Shown here: positions 15,225-24,081 of the stretch, in pieces
How the letters are laid out: the number at the start of each line of letters is the position of its first letter
Numbering within the stretch: the stretch's first letter is position 1
Origin: Acaryochloris sp. IP29b_bin.137
GTDB lineage: Bacteria; Cyanobacteriota; Cyanobacteriia; Thermosynechococcales; Thermosynechococcaceae
Assembly: GCF_028285745.1 (NCBI RefSeq)
Contig: NZ_JANQOP010000221.1
Location: 1-38,086, forward strand
DNA length: 38,086 nucleotides
Reading direction: 5' to 3'
Position numbers and translations under genes: made by a program
The notes under the pieces: model-generated
The model's input: only the letters and a program-made list of their open reading frames with translations
Database searches by the model: none
Told to the model about the DNA's origin: nothing

Positions 15225-17546
15225 TCAACCGTTTTGGATAGTTGAAGATGATTTGAGTTGTGCTTCAGCCGTTGCGATCGCAGCCTGAGTTTCCAGCACT
15301 GCAGATATATCCACCGAAATTGCTGTTGCCCCCCATTCAATAAACTTTGGGATCAACTCGGGATGTTGAACAGGCGCCTGGCCACAGATGGAGCAGGGAA
15401 TTTCCAATGCTTTAGCTGTCTTGATTAATTGGGAGAGGGCAGCAAGGACGGCGGGATGATCAACCGTATATCGCTCCGTTAGATAAGTATTATCTCGATC
15501 AACGCCTAGGAGCAGCTGTGTTAAATCATTCGTGCCGATCGCAATTCCCTGAACACCAGCAGCGACAAATTCTGGGAGCTGAAATAAAACCGCAGGAACT
15601 TCCGCCATCATCCAGACCTGCAGATGTTCCCACAGATTTGCAGCTTGAAGCCGATGTCGGCAAAAGACGAATTCTTCGACGGAACGAATGAAGGGGAGAA
15701 TCAAGCATAGGTTCCGGCAGCCATGGTGGCGAAGGCGTGCTAGGGCCTGCAGCTCCAGATCAAAAAGCGTAGTGTCAAACATATACTGTGCTCCCCCTCG
15801 TAACCCCAACATCGAGTGTGCTGTCTGGGAAGGGCGGCCCTTGGATTGAGTGTGCACATCATATTTACCATCTAGAGAACGATAAAAGACTGGTCGGGGA
15901 TGCCACGCTTGGACAAACCCTTGTAAATGATGGCTCAAATGATTGACGAACGCTTCAGTACCCCGTTGTCGTAACCAGTCAGACGGGAATTGTCCTTGAC
16001 AGATATTGAGGAGAAACCACTCCGCTCTGAGTAAGCCGACACCATGGACAGGGAGTTGCAAAGCGCGCTCTAATCGTTGAGATTGGCTTAAGTTGACCCA
16101 CAACTGAGTTGTTTGCAGTTCTAGATTTGGGCTGGACTGAGCATCCGTAGCGCGTGGTGTGGTGCTTTCGGTTATTTGGGATAGGGACGCAGCAAACACC
16201 TTACCTTGGTTGCCGTCTAGCAAGACCAGTTGACCTGATTGGAATGTCTCTAAAGCCTCACCAATACCTACGACAGCAGGTAACCCCAATTCACGGGCCA
16301 TAATAGCGCCATGAGACGTATGACCTCCAGTGGTACAAATTAATCCAGCGACTCGTTGTAACCAGGCTAAATCAGAAGGTACAACTTGTTTCAGTACCAC
16401 AATCCGATTAGCCACGTCCTGGGGCTGGAGTAGACTGCTGTCCTGGCAGACGAGGATAGGAGCGGTCGCTTGTCCAACCGCTGCACCTAGCCCTGCTGCA
16501 AGGTAAGACGGTTGCTCTTTGTCTGGGCCTTTCGGTGAGCGATGTAGTCCCGATAAAGGTAGTGTGGGTCTTAATCCAGCCACGGTCAGAGGCGTGGACT
16601 CTCCCTCAGGGAATACCCATTCTACGATCGGACAGGAGGTATCTAAATCCGGTAAATCATGGGCTAAGCCCAGCAGGTAGTCTAATTGGTGCTGATCCAA
16701 TACTGGATGCTCAGGAGTAGGATTCAAGAGGGTTTGGACAAGACCTTGCTGCTTCAGTCCCTGCGTTTCTGGCATGGAGGGATGGGCCTGGTAAGTGCAC
16801 GTAATATGTCCCGCGTCTCGATGCCACTGTTGTGTCTGGCGGTCAAAGATATACGTATCCGGCAAGACCTCGCCCATTAGGATGTTGTGACTGAGACCGT
16901 GGGTTGCTTGAATGTGGAGATGAGTCTCAGTGATTTTCAAAAATCCAGACACCTGTGCTGAATGGACGGGTTGTAACAGTAAACCCAGCCGAATTTGATC
17001 AAGGGGGATAGCCCATTCCTGCATCAGTAAAAGTAACCGGGCTGTAAATAAGCTTTTCCATGCCTGTTTAATCAGGTTGCCCAGGGCAGGTAATGAACCA
17101 TATTGAATAGGCAATATTTCCATTAAGTGCGGCGTGAATTTGGCCCAAGGCTTTGGTAGCGCTACAGATGGAACCAATCGCCAGTCATTGGACAAATGCT
17201 GTAAATCCGCTACAACTGTCTGTAACCAAAGTGGAGGAATGGGGGTTTGCTCAAAGCTATAAGAGATTTCTTTCGCAACTGCTTGTAGTTGAAAGGGTTG
17301 GGCGGCCTGTAGGCGTAAACTTAAATGTGGAAAATCGCTCAGAAAAGGAGAAGACCAGGCAATTGAACGACAAAATTGCTGAAAAGACTCTGGGCTTAAG
17401 ACCGCACTCGTTAAAACAGGACATTGCGCCTTGTGTAACTGAGCTAACCCTAAGGAAATCTGCCCCATCCATGATGAGTGAGCAGTCTCTGGTTTGTTTA
17501 ACCAATACAGGCTTTCCACAAAATTGTCTTGAACAGACGATCTCAT
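15225..17546 (-). CDS. PEP-synthase-like protein with a degenerate ATP-grasp half
   Basis: A 773-residue protein with the three-domain order of PEP synthase. The central phosphohistidine domain is intact: TTGGHTSHGAIMARELGLPA, phospho-His H412. The C-terminal PEP-binding barrel is recognisable: GVGLLRAEWF, LCLILPFIRSVEEF, GIAIGTNDLTQLLLGVDRD and the catalytic-type Cys in CSICGQAP. Some barrel residues differ from the norm (FYRSLDGK, AEVPAVLF). The N-terminal 330 residues align only loosely: LGLLLQPVHSAQVSGFL and VEW...GLRP remain, but the VRSSATAEDLPDASFAGQ-type nucleotide-binding segment is replaced by an unrelated stretch around residues 123-150. ATP-driven PEP synthesis is therefore doubtful; a phosphotransfer or regulatory role is possible. 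Confidence 0.85.
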   Translation of the reverse strand: MRSSVQDNFVESLYWLNKPETAHSSWMGQISLGLAQLHKAQCPVLTSAVLSPESFQQFCRSIAWSSPFLSDFPHLSLRLQAAQPFQLQAVAKEISYSFEQTPIPPLWLQTVVADLQHLSNDWRLVPSVALPKPWAKFTPHLMEILPIQYGSLPALGNLIKQAWKSLFTARLLLLMQEWAIPLDQIRLGLLLQPVHSAQVSGFLKITETHLHIQATHGLSHNILMGEVLPDTYIFDRQTQQWHRDAGHITCTYQAHPSMPETQGLKQQGLVQTLLNPTPEHPVLDQHQLDYLLGLAHDLPDLDTSCPIVEWVFPEGESTPLTVAGLRPTLPLSGLHRSPKGPDKEQPSYLAAGLGAAVGQATAPILVCQDSSLLQPQDVANRIVVLKQVVPSDLAWLQRVAGLICTTGGHTSHGAIMARELGLPAVVGIGEALETFQSGQLVLLDGNQGKVFAASLSQITESTTPRATDAQSSPNLELQTTQLWVNLSQSQRLERALQLPVHGVGLLRAEWFLLNICQGQFPSDWLRQRGTEAFVNHLSHHLQGFVQAWHPRPVFYRSLDGKYDVHTQSKGRPSQTAHSMLGLRGGAQYMFDTTLFDLELQALARLRHHGCRNLCLILPFIRSVEEFVFCRHRLQAANLWEHLQVWMMAEVPAVLFQLPEFVAAGVQGIAIGTNDLTQLLLGVDRDNTYLTERYTVDHPAVLAALSQLIKTAKALEIPCSICGQAPVQHPELIPKFIEWGATAISVDISAVLETQAAIATAEAQLKSSSTIQNG

Positions 17547-17702
17547 CCTAATCCAAACGCCTGAATGTCAAGGAGATATCACATAACCCATGAAGCAATA
17601 TATCGATATCTTGAGTTCCAGATCGTAATATGAAAAACAATCTGAATAATATCTCTAAGCAAAACGTTTTGTCAGAGGCCCAATGACTCTCAAGAACAAA
17701 AT

Positions 17703-18368
17703 ATGGATGTCGAAGTGAAGAATATGTTTCTCGAAACACTGTGGCAGATGATTCTCAGGCCACGGTGTTCAATGTGTGAACGATTTGCTGCGGGGGCCTT
17801 TTGCTTAGACTGTCATCATCAACTTGAGTCTTGTCGATTATCCACCCCTATCATATGGGTCGATCACAAACCTTTGTTGGCATGGGGAAGATATCAAGGG
17901 CCGCTCAAACAGGCACTGGCACACCTAAAATATGATCGTCGGCCGCAAGTGGGTCAGTTCCTAGGGCAGAAGTTGGGAGTGGCGTGGTTAGACGTAAAGT
18001 CTGACCGCCGGGACTTAGTCGTTGTTCCTATTCCCCTACACCATCAACGGGAGAGGGCACGAGGCTATAATCAGTCGGCCTTACTTGCTGAAAGCTTTTG
18101 CCATGTAACAGGTCTTGCTTTGGCGATAAATAGGCTAGTCAGAGTGAGGGATACAGCAGCTCAGTTTAGTTTATCGCCACGTGAGCGCTTCACTAACGTT
18201 GCTCAAGCTTTCAGACTAGGAGCTTACTTTAATTCAAGCGTCTGTAGAAAATCTGTTGTGCTGGTGGATGACATTTACACTACGGGTGCAACGATTCACT
18301 CAGCTGCCGAGACGCTAAGTCAAGCGGGCATACAGATTTATGGCATTGCAGTGGTTGCTAAAGCTTAG
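17703..18368 (+). CDS. ComF-family phosphoribosyltransferase-like protein
   Basis: A 221-residue protein with the ComF layout: an N-terminal four-cysteine zinc site (CSMC near residue 20 and CLDC near 34), LKQALAHLKYDRRP, VVPIPLHHQRERARGYNQSALLAE, and a C-terminal PRPP-loop VVLVDDIYTTGAT. ComF proteins are linked to DNA uptake and natural competence; in cyanobacteria comF is needed for transformation together with type IV pili. ATG 17724 (MFLETLWQ) is an alternative start and would fit the usual family N-terminus. It is divergent from the PEP-synthase-like gene across about 155 bp and its stop overlaps that of the small gene at 18365. Confidence 0.92.
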   Translation: MDVEVKNMFLETLWQMILRPRCSMCERFAAGAFCLDCHHQLESCRLSTPIIWVDHKPLLAWGRYQGPLKQALAHLKYDRRPQVGQFLGQKLGVAWLDVKSDRRDLVVVPIPLHHQRERARGYNQSALLAESFCHVTGLALAINRLVRVRDTAAQFSLSPRERFTNVAQAFRLGAYFNSSVCRKSVVLVDDIYTTGATIHSAAETLSQAGIQIYGIAVVAKA

Positions 18369-18517
18369 CCCAATTGGCTTACTAGGTATGCAGTTTCCAA
18401 GCTCCAGCCAATTAAAAGGCCGATGCTGCCAAAAATGATGATTGCAGACAATGCAACCGTGATGGGATTATCAGCATTGTCAAACTTCATGATGCCTTTG
18501 TTGAAATCAGAAGACAT
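18365..18517 (-). CDS. 50-residue single-span membrane protein
   Basis: An open frame of 50 codons: a polar N-terminus (MSSDFNKGIMKFDNADNP), one hydrophobic helix (about residues 19-37: ITVALSAIIIFGSIGLLIGW) and a short tail (SLETAYLVSQLG). GGGAG lies about ten bases before ATG 18517, a good ribosome site. Its 3' end overlaps the comF-family stop by four bases, tail to tail. The shape (short polar start, single helix) is like many small thylakoid or NDH/photosystem-associated peptides of cyanobacteria, but I do not recognise the family and give no function. A perfect 18-bp palindrome lies 84 bp upstream. Confidence 0.7.
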   Translation of the reverse strand: MSSDFNKGIMKFDNADNPITVALSAIIIFGSIGLLIGWSLETAYLVSQLG

Positions 18518-18600
18518 GAATCTTGCTCCCTTAGTTACGAAGGTTGTTAACTAAAGTTAACTTAACATATTTTAATTCTTGTTGCTAGTATGCCCAAACT

Positions 18601-18618
18601 CATGCTTCATGAAGCATG
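18601..18618. promoter_or_regulatory. Perfect 18-bp palindrome, candidate operator
   Basis: CATGCTTCATGAAGCATG reads the same on both strands. It lies in the 463-bp gap between the 50-residue membrane protein gene (start 18517, minus) and queC (start 18981, plus), so it could serve either, but is nearer the former. No T-run follows on either strand, so it is not a rho-independent terminator. The rest of the gap (18518-18980) shows no gene. Confidence 0.5.
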
Positions 18619-18980
18619 CAAGCTCAGTTTATATAAACAGTATTTTTTGTAAGTTTTACTCTGTAAGACTTTTGGCGGTATTGAAGGATTTAAGCTTGCT
18701 GGTGTTCTAGTAGCCAGGAACGGCTAAATGCATGTTTCAAGAGCGAATTTTTTAACCGAACTTAACAAAGTCTTATAGTTTTGCGTTGACAAAGTTCTGA
18801 TGACAGGAATCTCCATCACAGTCCTGAAATCGATACAATAGGTCACCAGTCTTTATTGCTGTCCCAGGCTGGATAGCCAATGTAAAGGACCAGATCTGGA
18901 TACTTGCTTTTTGATCGATTTCCCCCGTGGCCAAACGATCCAGCGACTATCCATAACTTTAGACTCCAGGAAGATTGAGC

Positions 18981-19667
18981 ATGAAAGCAGTTGTTTTGCT
19001 GTCAGGTGGATTGGACTCCTCAACCGTTTTGTATCAAGCCAAAGCCAGTGGGGCTGACTGTTATGCCATTTCGTTTGACTATCAGCAGCGTCATCGTCAG
19101 GAATTGGATGCAGCGGTTGCGATCGCAAAATCAGCCCAAGTCACGCAACATCAAATTGTGGCTTTCGACCTCAGGCTTTGGGGCGGGTCAGCCCTGACAG
19201 ATACTCAAATGGATTTACCGTCTCGCTCTATAGAAGAGATGGCCGATCATATCCCTGTGACCTATGTCCCGGCCCGCAATACAATCTTTTTAAGCTTTGC
19301 GCTCGCCTATGCAGAAACCATTTCAGCAGAGCAGGTATATATCGGCGTCAACCAACTGGATTACTCAGGATATCCTGACTGTCGCCCTGACTTTATTCAA
19401 GCCATGCAAGAGGTGTTCCGGCTAGGGACCAAGCTCGGCCGTGAGGGCCAAGCTATCGAAATTTGTACCCCTCTGATTAACTTACATAAATCTGCCATTA
19501 TCGAATTAGGCAACGAGTTAGGCGTGCCTTGGGAGCAAACCTGGTCCTGCTACAGTGATGGCGGTGGCTCGCCTCCAAGAGCCTGTGGCCGATGTGATTC
19601 CTGTCAATTGCGATTAGCGGCATTTGCCCAGCTCGGTTTACCCGATCCGCTACCCTATATGACCTGA
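18981..19667 (+). CDS. queC: 7-cyano-7-deazaguanine synthase QueC
   Basis: A 228-residue ATP-dependent ligase that turns 7-carboxy-7-deazaguanine into preQ0, a queuosine precursor. It has the PP-loop VVLLSGGLDSSTVLYQAKA at the N-terminus, SFDYQQRHRQEL, YVPARNTIFLSFALAYAE, the NQLDYSGYPDCRPDFI segment, and a C-terminal zinc site (TWSCYSDG then CGRCDSCQLR). ATG 18981 is preceded by CCAGGAAG; the frame is open from a TTG at 18975, which is less likely. queE follows 28 bp downstream, so the two steps form one transcription unit. No preQ1 riboswitch was recognised upstream. Confidence 0.97.
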   Translation: MKAVVLLSGGLDSSTVLYQAKASGADCYAISFDYQQRHRQELDAAVAIAKSAQVTQHQIVAFDLRLWGGSALTDTQMDLPSRSIEEMADHIPVTYVPARNTIFLSFALAYAETISAEQVYIGVNQLDYSGYPDCRPDFIQAMQEVFRLGTKLGREGQAIEICTPLINLHKSAIIELGNELGVPWEQTWSCYSDGGGSPPRACGRCDSCQLRLAAFAQLGLPDPLPYMT

Positions 19668-19695
19668 CGTCAGCCCCTAACGCTGTAGTCGCCCG

Positions 19696-20502
19696 ATGGA
19701 GCTGGCCCCTACTCCCTCAGTATTGATTTCCATGAACGCTTTACCCACCGTCAACTTAGTTGAAATTTTCTCCGCGATTCAAGGGGAGGGGCTGAATGTG
19801 GGTACCCGTCAGATTTTTATTCGCTTTGCGGGCTGTGATCTACGGTGCCATTTCTGCGATAGTGCCCATACCTGGACGCCCAAAAGTAGCTGCCAAATTG
19901 AAAGAACACCGGGCTGTCGTGATTTTGTCCGTTATTCCAATCCAGTCACTCTTGCTCAGATCCTAGCGTGGGTTCAGGATCAGGATCAGTCTGGGATTCA
20001 TGACAGTATTAGTCTGACAGGGGGAGAACCCCTATTACAGGTGGCATTTTTACAGGAGTTGTTACCGCTGCTGAAGCAGCAGACCTCATTACCCATCTAT
20101 TTAGAGACTGGCGGTCATCATCCTGGTCCCCTGGAGCAACTTTTACCTGACCTAGATAGTGTTGGCATGGATTTGAAACTGCCTAGCGTCAGCGGTGAGA
20201 CTCACTGGCTTCAACATCGTCAATGCTTAGAGTTGTGCTATCAAGCCAATGTAGAGGTGTTTTGTAAGCTGATTGTTGGCGAACAAACCGATTGGACAGA
20301 TTTAGTTACAGCTGTTCAACTAGTGGCTGAGATTAGCCCAACCATGGCGATTTTCTTACAGCCTGTGACTCCCTTGTCTGCTCAGCACCCTGTTCAGCCT
20401 CCAACACCGGACCAAGTGTTAGCATGGCAAGGGAATTTAAAACAGATTTGCCAACAGATCCGTGTCGTGCCCCAAACCCATAAGTTTCTAGGGCAGCTTT
20501 AA
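19696..20502 (+). CDS. queE: 7-carboxy-7-deazaguanine synthase QueE
   Basis: A 268-residue radical SAM enzyme. The iron-sulfur motif CDLRCHFCD (CxxxCxxC) follows FIRFAGC, and EIFSAIQGEGLNVGTRQ is the QueE start signature. SLTGGEPLLQ is the SAM-binding GGE motif, and QPVTPLS lies near the C-terminus. There is a roughly 20-residue stretch between the cluster loop and the GGE region (SCQIERTPGCRDFVRYSN), as in other cyanobacterial QueE proteins. It produces the substrate for QueC, encoded just upstream. ATG 19732 (MNALPTVNLVEIF) is an equally possible start. The stop overlaps that of the nuclease gene on the other strand. Confidence 0.95.
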   Translation: MELAPTPSVLISMNALPTVNLVEIFSAIQGEGLNVGTRQIFIRFAGCDLRCHFCDSAHTWTPKSSCQIERTPGCRDFVRYSNPVTLAQILAWVQDQDQSGIHDSISLTGGEPLLQVAFLQELLPLLKQQTSLPIYLETGGHHPGPLEQLLPDLDSVGMDLKLPSVSGETHWLQHRQCLELCYQANVEVFCKLIVGEQTDWTDLVTAVQLVAEISPTMAIFLQPVTPLSAQHPVQPPTPDQVLAWQGNLKQICQQIRVVPQTHKFLGQL

Positions 20503-21440
20503 GTTGTGTTTCCGCGTAACCAGTTTTTCAAATCGTCTTCATGATTGAAATCTAACAGGGCTTCTCCCAAATCCTCGACTTGATTGACGGGCAAGCTTCG
20601 AACCTGAGCTTCAAGGTCTGGATTGAGATCCCCAATTCGCCGTTTTAGCAGCCGAAATACCAGGCTCAGTGCTTCTCGTTCGGCCCCCTGTTGCTGATTG
20701 GCTTGGGTTGTACTGGTGAGTAGATTGGTAATCCGCTCCCGCTCAAGCAGGCCCATCCGTTCCATCTCGGTTTGCAAGACCTGTTCTTCGGTAGCATTGA
20801 GATGCAGGAACGCTTCAATAAATTGAGAGATGACCTTGACTTTCTTGGCATCCAAGCGCAAGTTGGTCAACAATCGTAGACACTCCGCCTTAACGACTGG
20901 GCGATCAAAGGTCTGGACATTCATGGTGGGCATTAATGCGGCTGCCACAGGATTGCGTCGTTGCAAAAAATCCCGCCAGTTTAAGCGATGAAGTTGAATG
21001 GCAACAAAGCTAAAATCTAAAACTTTCCGATCCACAAACTCGACTCGATACCCGTTGGTTTCTAAGCGTTGGGAAGACTCTGTGGACTGTAAAATAATGG
21101 GGTAAATGGGTAAGTTATATTTTTCATCGAGGCGAGCAAAGGTGTGAAAAATACGTCGCTCTAACTTGATAGTGGTCTCTGATGAATTCTCTAGATGAAC
21201 CCAAAAGCATGATTCTTGGCCTCGCAACCGTACCTGTACCAAGACATTAGAACTGGCCCCTTCTTTCGGTGGGGCAGGAGCATTCTCTCCCTGCTCCTGT
21301 GGTTTAGGGGAAGCTTCATCTTCTAGAAATCGAATCGATTTGGGGTCGATAGCGACCGCAATTTTGGGAAAGAATAGATCGACAAATTCTAGAAAGAAGT
21401 TTTTGAGTAAGTCCCTAAATAGACGATCGCGATCGACCAT
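20499..21440 (-). CDS. Rpn/PD-(D/E)XK nuclease-like protein with DUF4351-type C-terminus
   Basis: A 313-residue protein. The N-terminus (LFRDLLKNFFLEFVDLFFP, then IRFLEDEA) and the segment VLVQVRLRGQESCFWVHLENS match the Rpn/Yhg-type nuclease core, in which D-x(n)-(E/Q)xR supplies the catalytic residues. A Pro/Glu-rich insertion (about residues 44-63) separates the first two core strands. The C-terminal 60 residues (ALSLVFRLLKRRIGDLNPDL, VEDLGEALLDF) are the DUF4351 module that is frequent in cyanobacteria. Such genes occur in many paralogues per genome and are called putative transposases or recombination-promoting nucleases; the cellular role is unsettled. Convergent with queE. Confidence 0.85.
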   Translation of the reverse strand: MVDRDRLFRDLLKNFFLEFVDLFFPKIAVAIDPKSIRFLEDEASPKPQEQGENAPAPPKEGASSNVLVQVRLRGQESCFWVHLENSSETTIKLERRIFHTFARLDEKYNLPIYPIILQSTESSQRLETNGYRVEFVDRKVLDFSFVAIQLHRLNWRDFLQRRNPVAAALMPTMNVQTFDRPVVKAECLRLLTNLRLDAKKVKVISQFIEAFLHLNATEEQVLQTEMERMGLLERERITNLLTSTTQANQQQGAEREALSLVFRLLKRRIGDLNPDLEAQVRSLPVNQVEDLGEALLDFNHEDDLKNWLRGNTT

Positions 21441-21576
21441 CGTTACTGTCTACCCCACAACTAAATCGTATTTACCCTAACATCCTCGGATGGTATTCAT
21501 GCTTTTCCTCCTAAAAGTCAATTCGATTTTGAGAGAAAAAACAGCGAAATATACCCATACTAATGTAAAACACTAT

Positions 21577-22308
21577 TCATTTTGCTAGGGACATCCCATC
21601 GGCAGTTGCTAATCCCAGATAGCGAATTCCTGCTGGTGTAATTTCAAATCGGCAGGGGAAAAGCTCTACACCTGCTGAAACGGCTTCCCTTAAAAGCTTT
21701 CCATACTCTGGATCCGCCTGATCGCCAGGGGCAAAAGTCGTACAATCAGACCGATTGATAAAGAATAATAAGCAAGCTCGGGCTTCAGATAGTACCGACA
21801 TCAACTCCCGAATATGCTTTTGCCCACGAGTCGTAACGGTGTCTGGAAATAATGCTTGCTGCCCTATGGCCCAAGTTGTACTTTTAACCTCAATATAAGT
21901 GGGTTGGGTTGTGCCGGTCAGCAAAAAATCAATGCGACTTTTTTCTTGACCGTAGCGAACTTCGGATTGAATCTGATCATAGTCCCCCAAAGCCGGTAAG
22001 AGACGATCTTGCAGGAGGTTTTTGACCACAAGATTGGGAATTTGGGTATTCACCCCAACCCAGGTGGGATGGGTGTCGCAGACCTCAATTAGCTCCCAGG
22101 TGTAGGCTAATTTGCGTTTGGGATTGTTGCTTTTGGAGACTTGTATGCGGCTATGGGGAGCGGATAGCCCGGTCATGGGACCCGTGTTTGGGCAATGGGC
22201 AGTGACGACCTCACCGGTGTCTAATTCAACGTCGGCCAGAAAACGTTTATATCGTTTAATCAGTTTGCCTGCCAGCAAGGGAGGGTATTGGTACAACCAG
22301 TCCGACAT
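21577..22308 (-). CDS. sfsA: SfsA family DNA/RNA-binding nuclease-like protein
   Basis: A 243-residue protein with the complete SfsA pattern: an N-terminal OB-like part (LIKRYKRFLADVELDTGEVV, AHCPNTGPMTGL) and a PD-(D/E)XK-like core (RIDFLLTG, then PTYIEVKSTTW with the E-x-K), FPDTVTTRGQKHIREL and CLLFFINRSDC. SfsA was first described as a sugar-fermentation stimulation protein in E. coli and has a nuclease fold; its physiological role is unresolved. It stands alone downstream of the sigma factor terminator. Confidence 0.96.
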   Translation of the reverse strand: MSDWLYQYPPLLAGKLIKRYKRFLADVELDTGEVVTAHCPNTGPMTGLSAPHSRIQVSKSNNPKRKLAYTWELIEVCDTHPTWVGVNTQIPNLVVKNLLQDRLLPALGDYDQIQSEVRYGQEKSRIDFLLTGTTQPTYIEVKSTTWAIGQQALFPDTVTTRGQKHIRELMSVLSEARACLLFFINRSDCTTFAPGDQADPEYGKLLREAVSAGVELFPCRFEITPAGIRYLGLATADGMSLAK

Positions 22309-22375
22309 CGGTCTTTTCGCTCCGCGATAATGGGCTGAACTAATGTACCGCGTCCCCTTAGAATTGTCAGAAGTC

Positions 22376-22414
22376 CCATAAAAATACCCTCTTGGGCATG
22401 CCCAAGAGGGTATT
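22376..22414 (-). terminator. Rho-independent terminator of the sigma factor gene
   Basis: A perfect 32-bp palindrome spans 22383-22414; the arms read AATACCCTCTTGGGCA and its complement. On the minus strand it is followed by a T-rich run (TATTTTTATGG). It begins about 30 bp past the sigma factor stop at 22445, in the correct orientation. Because the arms are symmetric, an A-run also precedes it on the plus strand, but no plus-strand gene ends here. Confidence 0.88.
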
Positions 22415-22444
22415 AGGAGATATGAAAGGCATTAAAGAGACGGT

Positions 22445-23428
22445 CTAGCTGGCGATATACTCCCGCACTTCGCCTTTACGGCGACGCAGGTAGTCTAAGG
22501 CTTGCCGCTCTAACTGTCGAACCCGTTCTCGACTCAGGCTCAGCTGTTGGCCGACTTTAGCAAGGGATAATTCCTTGCCGTTGTTGAGGCCAAACCGCAA
22601 CATTAAGACATCTCGTTGCTGGGAGGGTAACTCTTTAAGCAACTGGTTAACGTCATCCCGGAGAGCTTCGGTTGTGGTGAATTGCTCAGGTGATTGCCCA
22701 TCATCTTCCAATAGATCTCGCAACTCGGTATCTTGATTGTCACCGACTCTGAGATCTAGAGAAATGGGCTGACGAGCGATGGTGAGGTAATCCCGGATTT
22801 GGCTGGGTTCAAGTTCTAAGGCTTCTGCTATTTCTGCAGGTGTAGCACTGCGACCTAGCTTTTGAGATAACTCCCGCTGCGCTTTTTTGATTTTGTTGAG
22901 CTTTTCGGTGATGTGAATGGGGAGTCGGATGGTGCGAGCTTGCTGTGCGATCGCACGGGTGATGGCTTGTCGAATCCACCAATAGGCATAGGTCGAAAAC
23001 TTATACCCTCGGGTCGGATCAAACTTCTCAACCCCTCGCTCCAATCCCAAGGTTCCTTCTTGAATCAGGTCCAAGAGTTCTAGATTTCGCTTCTGGTACT
23101 TTTTGGCCACGGAAACAACGAGCCTGAGATTGGCTTCAATCATCTTTTGCTTGGCTTGCTGTCCGGTATGCAACGTGAGTTCCAACTGGGATGGGCTTAG
23201 ATTGGCTCTCTGGGCCCATTCTGCTTGAGAAGGCTCATATCCGAATTCATCCATTAACGTTTTCCGTAGGTCAAACAGTGCCATCATGGCTTGTACTTGC
23301 TTACCAAAAACGATTTCTTGCTCATGGGTCAACAAAGGCACTCGACCAATCTCATGAAGATAAGTACGAACCATGTCTGTTGTTGTCGACACAGAGATAG
23401 CGGGTTGCTGAGTTTTGGTATTGGACAT
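22445..23428 (-). CDS. Group 2 RpoD-like sigma factor (SigB/SigD type)
   Basis: A 327-residue sigma-70 protein. Region 1.2 ([20 protein letters not shown]) is followed by region 2 ([46 protein letters not shown]), region 3 ([20 protein letters not shown]) and region 4 with the -35 helix-turn-helix ([20 protein letters not shown]). It lacks the long region 1.1 and non-conserved insert of the primary SigA, so it belongs to the non-essential group 2 sigmas that cyanobacteria use for light, redox and nutrient responses. Which of SigB-E it matches cannot be settled by eye. It ends at a strong terminator. Confidence 0.95.
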   Translation of the reverse strand: MSNTKTQQPAISVSTTTDMVRTYLHEIGRVPLLTHEQEIVFGKQVQAMMALFDLRKTLMDEFGYEPSQAEWAQRANLSPSQLELTLHTGQQAKQKMIEANLRLVVSVAKKYQKRNLELLDLIQEGTLGLERGVEKFDPTRGYKFSTYAYWWIRQAITRAIAQQARTIRLPIHITEKLNKIKKAQRELSQKLGRSATPAEIAEALELEPSQIRDYLTIARQPISLDLRVGDNQDTELRDLLEDDGQSPEQFTTTEALRDDVNQLLKELPSQQRDVLMLRFGLNNGKELSLAKVGQQLSLSRERVRQLERQALDYLRRRKGEVREYIAS

Positions 23429-23631
23429 GGACTTGAGCTACCCCCTTTCAGAAGGTGATGTTGGCGTTAGGACTATCAGCAATGAAGACGATAGTTGAGT
23501 GATGCGAGTCAATAAAATCGGTAAGATAAATTAAAAACGAAGTCAGTATGAGTTTGCTCTTCCATACTAATCCATTTATCTGGGCTTGGTAAAGTTGCAA
23601 AGCGTGCGGTTTCCCGCATCTGCTCACCCTA

Positions 23632-23862
23632 TTTTTGTTTACCTGCTTTCCCCTGATATTGGTTATCAATAAGCAAAACTTTAATGCGCTTCTCCATCTG
23701 AAGACTGTTTTGTAGTCTATTAAGTTTCAAAGCTACTACATCCTCTCCTATTTTCCTGAAAGGACCCTGAGAGGAAGCGATGGTCAAGTAAATTGGCACC
23801 CAGCAATTTCCCAAATGCAATGGCGGCAGATATACGGCATAGAGTACCCAAGCGTAATGCAT
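23632..23862 (-). CDS. Possible small protein of unknown function upstream of the sigma factor
   Basis: An open frame of about 77 codons with protein-like composition: aromatic and hydrophobic first half (MHYAWVLYAVYLPPLHLGNC, WVPIYLTIA), then a charged helical part (EDVVALKLNRLQNSLQMEKR) and a basic tail. No Shine-Dalgarno sequence stands before ATG 23862. It runs in the direction of the sigma factor, whose start is about 200 bp downstream. I do not recognise a family; it could be a chance frame. Confidence 0.4.
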
Positions 23863-24081
23863 TTTTTACTGTTTGACGTCATGTGACACTAATCTCAACA
23901 AGCATTGAGCTGATGGGCTGCGGTCTAAATGGAGTGCTTGGCTGAGCCTTGATCGCATTGGCGTGAGGTCTATGTCAAAGACTCAATATCCGTATTAAGA
24001 TAAGTAAATTGAATAAGTGTTAATTATTAACCTAAAAAGTTGCTTTTTATCACCTTTTGACCACATAACACCTTAGTTCCA

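Noticed and set aside
23448-23669. 73-codon minus-strand frame just before the sigma factor
   Set aside because: Composition is not protein-like and it overlaps the likely promoter region and the better candidate at 23632-23862.
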